NCBI GenBank assembly: GCA_947258875.1
Contig: CAMYKB010000036.1
Coordinates: forward strand, 1-45,013
Length of the DNA: 45,013 nucleotides
Origin: an uncultured Gammaproteobacteria bacterium
GTDB lineage: Bacteria; Pseudomonadota; Gammaproteobacteria; CAMYKB01
Reading direction: 5' to 3'
Shown here piece by piece: positions 1 to 6,728 of the stretch; positions within the stretch are counted from its first letter, which is position 1; the number at the start of each line of letters is the position of its first letter. A program made the position numbers and the translations under genes. Below the pieces are notes generated by a model. That model was not told where the DNA came from. It worked only from the letters and a program-made list of their open reading frames with translations, and did no database searches.

Positions 1-5
1 AAAAT

Positions 6-45
6 GTATAACGAGACAGGGGGTCTCGTTAATTAACTGTTATAC
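6..45 (+). repeat. attC site (cassette boundary, possibly incomplete)
   Basis: GTATAAC (6-12) and GTTATAC (39-45) are exact reverse complements and serve as candidate R'' and R' boxes. An inner stem of CGAGAC with GTCTCG lies between them. The site is only 40 bp, short for attC, so its left part may be degenerate or the true R'' box may lie off the window. The R' box is well supported, because the next attC starts with the complementary GGCGTATAAC. Confidence 0.55.
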
Positions 46-63
46 GCCTTTGGACAGCGAAAC

Positions 64-456
64 GTGAAAGCTCGTGGTCATATAAAGATATTCGGCGTTG
101 TAACCGCAGCGTGGGCAATCTTTTGGTTAATCGGGTGGCCCGAATACTATCGCCAGTATTCATTTCGCTTCATGGTTCTGTTCGATACGGCCATCCTTGC
201 ACCGCTCTGGTTCGTGGTGTACTGGGTATTGAGACGGACTCCGCAGAAGTACCGAGCCTCACTTTCGTTATGGCTAGCCTTCTACATATCCGTCCCTTTG
301 TTCATATATGACTATTTATACTGTGGGGTCTATTTGGGGTATAGGTGGTCTTTTATTTCGGAATTCTGGTTCTTGAGCATCTACTACGTGATACCTTGGA
401 TACTATGCCCGGTTACCGCAATGTGGCTGAGTCGCCGTCATGCCACGCCGAGATAA
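64..456 (+). CDS. cassette-encoded small polytopic membrane protein, function unknown
   Basis: The product has 130 residues with about four hydrophobic segments: near residues 9-25 (following a basic MKARGHIK start), 36-56, 67-87 and 100-121. It ends in a basic tail containing SRRHATPR, and is rich in Trp, Tyr and Phe. The start is a GTG at 64, only 19 bases after the R' box of the preceding attC, as is usual for cassette genes; I see no strong ribosome binding site. Its attC follows 22 bases after the stop. I do not recognise the family, and nothing in the sequence gives a substrate or partner. It is a complete cassette gene rather than a fragment, since both cassette ends are matched. Confidence 0.75.
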   Translation: MKARGHIKIFGVVTAAWAIFWLIGWPEYYRQYSFRFMVLFDTAILAPLWFVVYWVLRRTPQKYRASLSLWLAFYISVPLFIYDYLYCGVYLGYRWSFISEFWFLSIYYVIPWILCPVTAMWLSRRHATPR

Positions 457-478
457 GCCAGAAAGTACATAAAGCGGC

Positions 479-536
479 GTATAACCAATCACTCCAGCCG
501 ACGCAAAAACCGCGCGGCTGAGCTCAGCCGTTAGGG
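479..536 (+). repeat. attC site of cassette 1
   Basis: The R'' box is GTATAAC (479-485) and the R' box is GTTAGGG (530-536), a 58-bp site with a strong internal GGCTGAGCTCAGCC palindrome next to R'. The R'' box is complementary to the start of its own cassette (GTTATAC at 39-45). Confidence 0.85.
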
Positions 537-547
537 AGCCAATCTCG

Positions 548-970
548 ATGCGTCAGTTTTTCTTGGTAGTTTTGTTCTCTCAATGTATTTATGCGGGAGA
601 GGCCATCGCGTGCAGTCCGCCACCACCACTTTCTGTTATTGAAGGTCCGAACGGTACGTTGGTTCCAAACCGGGAGCCCTCGTACTACGCGTTCCTTGGC
701 AAGGTAGTTGGTCATACCCGAAATGGACGAGGAGTACCGGCGCTGTCGGTTAAAGTCATTGACGCCTGGACAACAAGACAACGAGTAGGTGAGGTTATCG
801 TCATCGCTGTTGAACAATGGCAGGGTTGTGGTTTACCAGAAGCAATGGGCGAGCCATTTCAGCCTCAAGCATATCCGCTGGGCACGAGGCTGCGTATTGT
901 GTCTAGAGAATCAACAATGTTCACGTGGGATGTTGAGAATGGAATTTCAGTGCTCGGAGCTGCTCCCTAA
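548..970 (+). CDS. cassette-encoded secreted protein, function unknown
   Basis: The product has 140 residues with an N-terminal signal sequence (hydrophobic residues 2-18, likely cut near AIA-C at about residue 21). A Cys-Ser-Pro-Pro-Pro-Pro segment follows at the mature start. The remainder looks like a compact beta-rich domain with one further cysteine pair region (WQGCGLP). The mature cysteine directly after the cleavage site could suggest a lipoprotein, but the preceding residues do not form a clean lipobox; an NTR/TIMP-like domain, which also begins with Cys, is another speculative option. The ATG lies 12 bases after the attC R' box. The stop codon TAA (968-970) lies inside the R'' box of its own attC, so gene and recombination site are tightly fused. 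Confidence 0.7.
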   Translation: MRQFFLVVLFSQCIYAGEAIACSPPPPLSVIEGPNGTLVPNREPSYYAFLGKVVGHTRNGRGVPALSVKVIDAWTTRQRVGEVIVIAVEQWQGCGLPEAMGEPFQPQAYPLGTRLRIVSRESTMFTWDVENGISVLGAAP

Positions 971-1051
971 CCACGCCATCAACGCTGACAGTGGAAAGCG
1001 GCGCGCCTTCGTTGCACCGATTTTCACTGCCGGTTATGGCGAACGTTGGGC
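965..1051 (+). repeat. attC site of cassette 2
   Basis: The R'' box is CCCTAAC (965-971), which overlaps the stop codon of the preceding gene. The R' box is GTTGGGC (1045-1051). Length is 87 bp. The R'' box and neighbouring bases (GCTCCCTAAC) are the reverse complement of the cassette start GTTAGGGAGC. Confidence 0.88.
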
Positions 1052-1146
1052 AGTACTGATGTGGTGTGCGTGGTTTTGTTAAGGCAGAAAATGCTCATAT
1101 TGGATATTTCAACACGAGATACCAACTCAACCAGTAGGAATTCAAA

Positions 1147-1770
1147 ATGACTATTGAAGCATGGGCTCTATATGTCGGTACGGTGCTGCTGTTCATGTGT
1201 ACACCGGGGCCGAGTCACTTGCTCATGCTTTCTGTCAGTACGTCGAATGGCTTTCAAAGGTCGCTTGCCACGGCCGCAGGCGACTTAACGGCAAATGCCA
1301 TTCAGATTGTCTTGGCAGGGCTTGGATTGGCAGCGGCTTTGAGCGCCTCCAAATATGGGTTCTCCATTGTGAAATGGCTTGGCGTGAGCTATTTGATTTG
1401 GCTCGGCACTAGTCAGATTATCAGGTCGTTCACAACGCGTGGCGTAGCCGCACCTGCCAGCAAAGCATCGCTGAAAACTCTGTGGGCTCGCGGATTCATC
1501 ACATCAGCCGCTAATCCCAAGGCAGTTGTATTCTTTGCCGCTCTATTTCCACAATTTCTGAGCTCTACTCATAGCTTGTTCCCACAAATTCTCGTGCTGG
1601 GCTTTTCCTACATCGTGATCGACGGCATATTTCTTAGCGTCTACGGTAAGTGTGGGAACTGGATAGCAGCGAAATTAAGCAACAGAAAGCAGGTATGGGT
1701 TGAGAGATTTTCAGGAGCGGGCCTAATTGGCACAGCCCTCTTACTTGGGCTCAAGTCCCAGCGCTCATAG
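1147..1770 (+). CDS. LysE/RhtB-family amino acid exporter (cassette gene)
   Basis: The product has 207 residues, the normal length for LysE/RhtB translocators, with about six hydrophobic segments. The conserved N-terminal signature is present: a first membrane helix ending in CTPGPSHLLML, then the G-x-x-x-x-x-x-A-A-G-D segment. The characteristic SAANPKAVVFFAALFPQF motif lies near residues 118-135. Family members export amino acids or related small molecules across the inner membrane using proton motive force; the substrate here cannot be read from the sequence. The ATG at 1147 follows a TAGGAAT ribosome-binding-like stretch. The gene sits 95 bases after the preceding attC, a long leader that could hold its own promoter. 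Its presence as a mobile cassette implies horizontal acquisition. Confidence 0.9.
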   Translation: MTIEAWALYVGTVLLFMCTPGPSHLLMLSVSTSNGFQRSLATAAGDLTANAIQIVLAGLGLAAALSASKYGFSIVKWLGVSYLIWLGTSQIIRSFTTRGVAAPASKASLKTLWARGFITSAANPKAVVFFAALFPQFLSSTHSLFPQILVLGFSYIVIDGIFLSVYGKCGNWIAAKLSNRKQVWVERFSGAGLIGTALLLGLKSQRS

Positions 1771-1806
1771 GCTCGAAGCGATACAACTGAGAGTAGTGGC
1801 GGTGCC

Positions 1807-1892
1807 GCCCAACAAGTCAATCAAGTTTGTTCCGGCCCTGGCGGGCCCCCACCGGACGCGCTAAGGCGCGCCGCTTATTTTCGGCGTTGGTT
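1807..1892 (+). repeat. attC site of cassette 3 (LysE cassette)
   Basis: The R'' box is GCCCAAC (1807-1813), complementary to the cassette start GTTGGGC at 1045-1051. The R' box is GTTGGTT (1886-1892). The 86-bp middle holds GC-rich stems (GGCCCTGGCGGGCC and GCGCTAAGGCGC). Confidence 0.9.
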
Positions 1893-1906
1893 TGTAAAAA
1901 CAAAGC

Positions 1907-2137
1907 ATGAATTACTCGGATGGAAACGAAGCAAGAGTAGGAGACAGAGTTCAGTTCTCTGATGGTAGCAATGGAATAGTCGTATGTTCTATCGAGACAG
2001 GTGAATATTCTGAAGAGTATCCAAGAGAAGAATGGGAATATCTTAAAGAAGGTATTATGGTCAATAGTGAAACAATGGGCTTAGTTCACTATAATGAACC
2101 AGAGCTAGGAATGGTGCTAATTGAAAGACATAAGTAA
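1907..2137 (+). CDS. small acidic soluble protein in a cassette, function unknown
   Basis: The product has 76 residues, is hydrophilic and acidic, and has no signal or membrane segment. The N-terminal part (RVGDRVQFSDGSNGIVVCSI) looks like a small beta-barrel of the KOW/SH3 type, and a run of Glu and Tyr (EYSEEYPREEWEYL) follows. Proteins of this size and style are common cargo of environmental integrons, and some cassette proteins of this kind resemble immunity proteins, but I cannot assign a family. The ATG lies 14 bases after the attC R' box. The gene is AT-rich compared with the flanking chromosome. Confidence 0.7.
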   Translation: MNYSDGNEARVGDRVQFSDGSNGIVVCSIETGEYSEEYPREEWEYLKEGIMVNSETMGLVHYNEPELGMVLIERHK

Positions 2138-2212
2138 ACCTAACAACTCATTCGTGTGTGATCGTCAAAAGCGCGTTGCGATTTTTCCGGGCCCACAATT
2201 CAATCGTTATGC
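2138..2212 (+). repeat. attC site of cassette 4
   Basis: The R'' box is ACCTAAC (2138-2144), starting directly after the stop codon of the preceding gene. The R' box is GTTATGC (2206-2212). Length is 75 bp. The complement with the cassette start (GTTGGTT) is imperfect, with a one-base register difference. Confidence 0.82.
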
Positions 2213-2219
2213 GTAAAAA

Positions 2220-2483
2220 ATGAATACTTGGATTACAAGAGTTGGGATAGGTTTGGTAGTAGTTGCACTAATATGTGCATCACCTATTATGGATCTACTT
2301 CCTGTGGATTGGTGGTATTCACTAAGTCACATTTTTAGAAAAAAAAGTGAAATGACTTATTTAAAGATTGTTCCGAGCGCTCCGAACTACACGGTACCTA
2401 TAATTCTCACATCTATTGGTATTTTATTAATTGTAATTGCTAAGTTAACGAAGTCTAAACTGGGTAAGAACAATCATGCATGA
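2220..2483 (+). CDS. cassette-encoded two-helix membrane protein, function unknown
   Basis: The product has 87 residues with two clear hydrophobic helices: residues about 7-27 (VGIGLVVVALICASPIMDLL) and about 57-75 (a Thr-Val-Pro-Ile-Ile-Leu stretch). A Trp-rich loop joins them, and the protein ends in a basic tail (KLTKSKLGKNNHA). The ATG lies 7 bases after the R' box of the preceding attC, so the message may be essentially leaderless within the cassette. It is AT-rich. No family is recognised. An immunity or small inner-membrane role is possible but unproven. Confidence 0.68.
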   Translation: MNTWITRVGIGLVVVALICASPIMDLLPVDWWYSLSHIFRKKSEMTYLKIVPSAPNYTVPIILTSIGILLIVIAKLTKSKLGKNNHA

Positions 2484-2495
2484 AATTCGAGTAAT

Positions 2496-2560
2496 GCATA
2501 ACACGCGGGTCAAGTTCGTTCCGGTTGGTCGCTGGGACTGAACTTACCCCATCGTTATGC
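2496..2560 (+). repeat. attC site of cassette 5
   Basis: The R'' box GCATAAC (2496-2502) is the exact complement of the cassette start GTTATGC. The R' box is GTTATGC (2554-2560). Length is 65 bp, with AAGTTC (2512-2517) pairing with GAACTT. Confidence 0.88.
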
Positions 2561-2583
2561 ATAAGAAACAAAAGGAGAAGGAA

Positions 2584-3027
2584 ATGCATTTAGGTGGTTG
2601 TGAGTGCAAAGCCATTCAATATAAATATACTGGTGAGCCTCTTACATGCTACGCCTGCCATTGTACCGATTGCCAAACTTCGTCAGGTTCTGCGTTTGGT
2701 TTATCGATGATTGCAAACGACAAAGACATAGAAATAGTAAAAGGTGAGATGGCCACAAATACTATTGATGTTAATGGTACAAAAGTTCAAAAGCATCATT
2801 GTGCTCAATGCGGCACAGCATTTTGGTTTTCAGCAGATGAATATCCAGGCATAGTGGCTTTAAAACCAGGTACATTTGAAGATACTTCATGGTTCAAGCC
2901 AGTGGCACATTTGTGGGTCCGTAGTGCTCAGTCTTGGGTAACATTAGATAGCTCCATACCACAATATGAAAAACAACCTGAAATATCTGAACTGATAGAA
3001 TTATGGTCATCAAGAGAAAATACATGA
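2584..3027 (+). CDS. GFA-fold zinc protein (glutathione-dependent formaldehyde-activating enzyme family), cassette gene
   Basis: The product has 147 residues with the zinc-ligand pattern of the Gfa/CENP-V family: GGCECKA near residue 5, CYACHCTDCQ near residues 22-31, and HHCAQCGTAFWF near residues 80-91. Members are small beta-tent zinc proteins. A few catalyse glutathione-formaldehyde adduct formation, but most are uncharacterised, so the reaction here is not certain. An upstream in-frame ATG at 2557 lies inside the attC R' box. I chose 2584 because AAGGAG (2572-2577) is an excellent ribosome binding site six bases before it, and because the family consensus starts at this point. It is soluble, with no signal peptide. 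Mobile, AT-rich cassette cargo. Confidence 0.9.
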   Translation: MHLGGCECKAIQYKYTGEPLTCYACHCTDCQTSSGSAFGLSMIANDKDIEIVKGEMATNTIDVNGTKVQKHHCAQCGTAFWFSADEYPGIVALKPGTFEDTSWFKPVAHLWVRSAQSWVTLDSSIPQYEKQPEISELIELWSSRENT

Positions 3028-3033
3028 CATGCC

Positions 3034-3132
3034 ACTCAACACGAACATCCAAAAGCGCGCACCTTTTGTGCAGTCGCTGTGCTCAGCACAAAAGCCGCCC
3101 ACTTTTGCCTGCGGGTTGGCTTGTCGTTAGGC
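3034..3132 (+). repeat. attC site of cassette 6 (GFA cassette)
   Basis: The R'' box is ACTCAAC (3034-3040) and the R' box is GTTAGGC (3126-3132). At 99 bp it is the longest in the array, with extended pairing between CTTTTGTGC and GCACAAAAG. The R'' box does not match the cassette start GTTATGC, so this attC may have been exchanged or have diverged. Confidence 0.78.
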
Positions 3133-3147
3133 AAGGAACGCGCGGTC

Positions 3148-3885
3148 GTGAGTCAAATTCTTCATACGCGAGATTTTATTAAATCTCAGTTGATTAAATT
3201 GGGGGTAGGCCATTATCCAGCATTGATGCTTCATGCAAGTTTGCGCAAAATTGGCCCCATACAGGGCGGCGCAGAAGCTTTATTGGATATTTTAATTGAA
3301 ACTTTACCCGATAACTCAGCGTTAATAATGCCGCTTGGCTCCAATGATGGAGAATCATTTGACGCAAAAAAATCAGCAGCAGAAAAAGATATCGGGATAC
3401 TTGCAGAAATTTTTCGGTGTCGCAAAGAAACACTAGTCAACGATCATGTTGCTGGACGTTTTGGCGCCATAGGAAAGTTGAGTCTAAAATTACTAAACCC
3501 TACTCCTTTGAACGATTATTTGGGGCCAGGATCATTGTTGGAGAGGTTTACTCAGCTGAATGGTATTGTACTTAGAATTGGCGCCGACTTGGATACTGTA
3601 ACACTGACGCACTATGCCGAATATCTAGCTAATATTCCAAATAAAAAGCGTGTTAAGAGAAAATATGTCCGTTCAGATATAGGCACACAAATAATTGAAA
3701 GTTTAGATGACACAAATGGTATTTTTGCATGGGAAAAGGGAGACTATTTTTCACAAATCTTGAAAGACTATCTTTCAGAGGGGAGGGCAACTGTTGGAAA
3801 AGTGGGTAACTCTAAGGCAGAAGTACTAAAAGCGAAGGATTTCGTTAATTATTCTACAAAATGGTTGGAGTCCAATTTTTCATGA
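3148..3885 (+). CDS. AAC(3)-family aminoglycoside N-acetyltransferase homologue (cassette gene)
   Basis: The product has 245 residues. It shows the block order of the antibiotic N-acetyltransferase (AAC(3)/YokD) fold: LMLHASLRKIGPIQGGAEA near the N-terminus, DIGILAEIFR with a following VNDHVAGRFGAIG, and LGPGSLLERF followed by RIGADLDTVTLTHYAEYLA. Family enzymes acetylate the 3-amino group of 2-deoxystreptamine aminoglycosides with acetyl-CoA; many environmental members have no proven drug activity. The usual catalytic His-Pro is His-Val here, which is a reason for caution. An open frame from 3079 runs through the attC. I prefer the GTG at 3148, preceded by AAGGA at 3134-3138. It is AT-rich and cytoplasmic. 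Confidence 0.85.
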   Translation: MSQILHTRDFIKSQLIKLGVGHYPALMLHASLRKIGPIQGGAEALLDILIETLPDNSALIMPLGSNDGESFDAKKSAAEKDIGILAEIFRCRKETLVNDHVAGRFGAIGKLSLKLLNPTPLNDYLGPGSLLERFTQLNGIVLRIGADLDTVTLTHYAEYLANIPNKKRVKRKYVRSDIGTQIIESLDDTNGIFAWEKGDYFSQILKDYLSEGRATVGKVGNSKAEVLKAKDFVNYSTKWLESNFS

Positions 3886-3916
3886 AATTAGAGAAAGATA
3901 TCAAAGTGGTATCTTT

Positions 3917-3994
3917 GCCTAACAAGTGCATTAATTCGTTCGCTTCGCTCACTGTGGCGCACCTGACATCGTGCCCATTATGCCAGCGTTAGAA
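3917..3994 (+). repeat. attC site of cassette 7 (AAC(3) cassette)
   Basis: The R'' box GCCTAAC (3917-3923) with preceding TT is the reverse complement of the cassette start GTTAGGCAA. The R' box is GTTAGAA (3988-3994). Length is 78 bp. This is the last attC in the array. Confidence 0.9.
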
Positions 3995-4007
3995 GCACAA
4001 GAAGGTT

Positions 4008-4142
4008 ATGAGTATTCAGCTAGAAATTGAGCAATGGGACGGGAAGTCAGTAAATGACATTGGCAAAATTTATAACCGTCATCGTCAGGATGAGTCTTTT
4101 GTATCAACGGTAATCGAATGTATTGGTGATGGTTCTTTATAA
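4008..4142 (+). pseudogene. truncated last cassette gene (44-residue remnant)
   Basis: An ATG 13 bases after the last attC R' box, preceded by GAAGG, opens a 44-residue frame (starts MSIQLEIEQWDGK, ends ECIGDGSL). The reading frame ends at a TAA inside the hexamer TTATAA (4137-4142), which on the other strand is also the stop codon of the neighbouring chromosomal gene. No attC follows. The simplest reading is that the 3' part of this cassette and its attC were deleted when the array was joined to the chromosome here. The remnant looks helical and soluble; the family cannot be named. Confidence 0.6.
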
Positions 4143-4424
4143 AAAGCTGCATTTTTCGCGTAGTTTTTTACGGTAATACCGGCGCTTTTCTTCCAGGCTG
4201 TTGTAGCGTGAGGGTTTGTATCCGGCGCGCATTACTGAAGTGTAGTAGTCGAGTCGCTCCTGGTAATATGTGCAGCGTTCAGTGTGCTTCTCGGTTGGTG
4301 TTCCTGTTTTGCCGGTGAGGAGTTGTTCTGCGGCCACTGCCGTTGCTTGTGTGAGGGCTATGATCAGGATTACGCTTAGTGAGACTGCTGGCAATCTTCC
4401 GGTATATAAAACACGGCTTCTCAT
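4137..4424 (-). CDS. small secreted basic protein, last gene of the MoxR/DUF58 operon
   Basis: The product has 95 residues. After a basic start (MRSRVLYTGR) there is a hydrophobic segment (VSLSVILIIALTQATAVAA) typical of a signal peptide, cut near residue 32. The mature part is short, basic and Tyr/Arg-rich, with two cysteines (RCTYYQERLDYY near the start and EKCSFL at the end) that could form one disulfide in the periplasm. The ATG follows the DUF58 stop codon by one base, so translation is probably coupled. The function is unknown. Its last codons touch the cassette-array junction, so the C-terminus may have been altered by that event, although the final cysteine looks native. Confidence 0.72.
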   Translation of the reverse strand: MRSRVLYTGRLPAVSLSVILIIALTQATAVAAEQLLTGKTGTPTEKHTERCTYYQERLDYYTSVMRAGYKPSRYNSLEEKRRYYRKKLREKCSFL

Positions 4425-4425
4425 C

Positions 4426-5730
4426 CTAAAGCGCTCCGCTGCTCTTGATCTGTAAATAGTGATTGACCAGTGAAACCGACAGATTTGCGGGCGTCACATC
4501 CAGACTGAGGATACCGTTAGCGCGGATTTCTTCGAAGGTGCGTTGACGGTAACCCAGGTAGTCGTGGGTCGCGGTAAGTCGCAGCGCATCGTCGAAGTCA
4601 TGGACCTGTTTCTCCAGTACGTCTTGAATGGCTTGTTCCTGCATGCTGGCCAGTAATACCAGATGTCGGTGTTTGAGTGTTTTCAGCGCGGGCAGCAATT
4701 CACTGCTGTCTTCGTCACGCAGGTTGGTGATGACAACCACCAATGAACGTTTGCGCTGCCGCAGTAGTAATTGTGTTACGGCCTCGGAGTAATCCGGTGT
4801 CTGTGTGCTGGGATATAGATCGTAAACCGAATTTAGTATGCGGTTTACGTTTGCAACACCCTTGGCAGGCGGCAGCCAACGCGGTTCGCCGCTGAAGGTG
4901 CCCAGGCCGACGGCATCGCCCTGGCGTAGTGCGACATAGGCCATTAGTAACACCGCGTTAAGAGTGTGGTCAAAATGCGAAAGCTCGTCATCCTGCGCCA
5001 GCATGCGGCGACCACAATCAACCAGGAACACAATTTCCTGATCGCGTTCATCCTGGTATTCGCGCGAGATCAACTTGCGCATACGTGACGTGGCCTTCCA
5101 GTCGATTTGCCGCAATGAATCACCTTCGCGGTATTCGCGCAATTGATGAAAATCCTGGCCTTCGCCGCGCCGCCTGCGTTTGCGTATACCCATCTGACTG
5201 AGGTTGTTGTCGGTCGCCAGCAGGATGTATTTGGTGACGGCGGAAAAGTTGGGGTACACCTTGATACTACTCGGATTGTCGAGCAGGTGATTGCGTTTCC
5301 ATAGACCCAGTGGTGAATAGCGGCGAACCTGGGTTTTGCGGAAATCCTGATCGCCACGCCGCACCGGTTTTAGGCGGTATTGTAGTAGTGCGTGAGTGTC
5401 GGGTGCCAGTTCGAGTGTCTGCGGCATGCCGTGGACGATACAACCGTCAGGGTAGTGGTCGTAGACCTCGAGTTTAAGTGCTTGTTTGCTACTGTTATCC
5501 AGGCGCAATCCAGCATCGCGCCATACACCTACGGGTAGTGATCCAGGCAGGTTACGGCTCAGCGTCAGCTGTATCGGGCGTAGCAGTAATGTGATGTCAG
5601 CGATTGCGATGAGTACGACTGCAGCAATAGCGTAATGCCACAGGCCGGCAAAATGTGGCCAGATACTGGCGGCAAGTGCCGCTGCGGCCAGCAGCCATAG
5701 GACAATGAGCAGACGTCGCGTGGGTATCAT
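4426..5730 (-). CDS. DUF58 domain protein (MoxR-associated)
   Basis: The product has 434 residues. Two hydrophobic segments near residues 8-25 and 30-50 anchor it in the inner membrane. A beta-rich stretch follows, then the DUF58 signature near residues 190-235: GEGQDFHQLREYREGD, then RQIDWKATSR, then ISREYQDERDQEIVFLVDCG. The last part resembles a von Willebrand A-like fold (FLVDCGRRM instead of a perfect DxSxS MIDAS). DUF58 proteins are nearly always encoded next to MoxR ATPases and are thought to work with them as chaperone or assembly partners. The start overlaps the moxR stop by four bases (ATGA-type coupling). Confidence 0.93.
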   Translation of the reverse strand: MIPTRRLLIVLWLLAAAALAASIWPHFAGLWHYAIAAVVLIAIADITLLLRPIQLTLSRNLPGSLPVGVWRDAGLRLDNSSKQALKLEVYDHYPDGCIVHGMPQTLELAPDTHALLQYRLKPVRRGDQDFRKTQVRRYSPLGLWKRNHLLDNPSSIKVYPNFSAVTKYILLATDNNLSQMGIRKRRRRGEGQDFHQLREYREGDSLRQIDWKATSRMRKLISREYQDERDQEIVFLVDCGRRMLAQDDELSHFDHTLNAVLLMAYVALRQGDAVGLGTFSGEPRWLPPAKGVANVNRILNSVYDLYPSTQTPDYSEAVTQLLLRQRKRSLVVVITNLRDEDSSELLPALKTLKHRHLVLLASMQEQAIQDVLEKQVHDFDDALRLTATHDYLGYRQRTFEEIRANGILSLDVTPANLSVSLVNHYLQIKSSGAL

Positions 5731-6728
5731 TGCCGTGGTGCGTCGACCTTTTCGAGGATGGTGCTGAGCACAAAGTCAGTATTGTGCCCTTCCAGTTCCA
5801 GTTCGGGTGACAGTGCAACGCGGTGGCGCAGCGCGGGCAGGGCAATGGTCTTGATATCATCGGGTGTCACATAATCGCGCCCTGCCAGTAAGGCGGCGGC
5901 GCGTGCGGCACGGATCAAGGCGATACCGCCACGCGGCCCGGCGCCCAGGCTGATGCCTTGCCAGTTGCGTGTGGCGCGAGTGATGCGGACTGCATATTCA
6001 TTAACTTGTGCATCCACCTGGATGCGTGCAGCGATCTTTTGCAGGGCCAGAATGGTTTCCGGTTTTACCACGCTGGCAACTTCTGAGACATCCAGTACGT
6101 CACCGATATGACCCGTGGTCACGGCCTTGACCATTGCGGCTTCCTCTTGCTCGCTGGGGTAGTCAAGTTGAATCTTGAGCAGGAAACGATCCAGCTGTGC
6201 CTCGGGCAAGGGATAGGTGCCTTCCTGTTCGATCGGGTTCTGGGTTGCCAAGGTCATGAAGGGGCGTGGCACCGGCATCGCCTTGCCCTCGATAGTGACC
6301 TGTTGTTCCTGCATCACTTCAAGCAAAGACGACTGTGTTTTGGCGGGCGCGCGATTGATTTCGTCGGCCAGTAGCAGGTTGGTAAACACCGGGCCGCGGC
6401 GGATATTGAAACGTTCGCTGCGTTGGTCATACATGACGTGGCCACTGACATCGCTGGGCATCAGGTCCGGAGTGAACTGGATGCGGGAAAAGGCGCCATC
6501 GAAGGTTTTGCTCAGCGCTTTCACCAGCAAGGTCTTGCCCAGGCCGGGTACACCTTCAATCAGCACGTGGCCTGCCGCGAACAGGGCGATCAGCACCTGG
6601 TCAATGACGTCACGTTGACCAATGATGGCCTTGCCGATCTCATCTCGAATTTGCTGGATAACGTGGCTGGCCTTGTCAACCTGTATATCGTTTTGTGTGC
6701 TGTTGGTTTCGATTGGGTTATCGCTCAT
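5727..6728 (-). CDS. MoxR-type AAA+ ATPase
   Basis: The product has 333 residues, standard for the family. Walker A GVPGLGKT lies near residue 61, Walker B LLLADEINRAP near 120, and the sensor region ATQNPIEQEGTYPLPEAQLDRF near 162-183. A C-terminal lid follows (RGGIALIRAARAAALLAGRDYVTPDD). MoxR proteins are ATP-driven chaperones that help mature or activate partner proteins, typically von Willebrand A-like proteins such as the DUF58 product encoded just downstream. It is cytoplasmic. It overlaps both neighbours by four bases, so it belongs to one transcript with the RDD-SpoIIM-DUF4129-DUF4350 genes. Confidence 0.96.
   Translation of the reverse strand: MSDNPIETNSTQNDIQVDKASHVIQQIRDEIGKAIIGQRDVIDQVLIALFAAGHVLIEGVPGLGKTLLVKALSKTFDGAFSRIQFTPDLMPSDVSGHVMYDQRSERFNIRRGPVFTNLLLADEINRAPAKTQSSLLEVMQEQQVTIEGKAMPVPRPFMTLATQNPIEQEGTYPLPEAQLDRFLLKIQLDYPSEQEEAAMVKAVTTGHIGDVLDVSEVASVVKPETILALQKIAARIQVDAQVNEYAVRITRATRNWQGISLGAGPRGGIALIRAARAAALLAGRDYVTPDDIKTIALPALRHRVALSPELELEGHNTDFVLSTILEKVDAPRQ

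Larger units (their letters stand above)
1..4141 (+). mobile_element. integron gene-cassette array (distal part, no integrase in window)
   Basis: Short plus-strand ORFs alternate with eight imperfect inverted-repeat sites that have attC architecture: an R'' box ending in AAC, a variable folded middle and an R' box starting with GTT. In most cassettes the first bases after the cut site are complementary to the R'' box of that cassette's own attC (TTATAC/GTATAAC, TTAGGG/CCCTAAC, TTGGGC/GCCCAAC, TTATGC/GCATAAC, TTAGGC/GCCTAAC). That is the hallmark of cassettes that circularise by site-specific recombination. Base composition differs between cassettes: 1907-3885 is clearly more AT-rich than the flanking chromosome. 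By the usual integron layout the integrase and attI would lie to the left, outside the window. The array ends abruptly at about 4141 against the DUF58 operon. It could instead be an integrase-less attC cluster; the window cannot tell. Confidence 0.9.
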
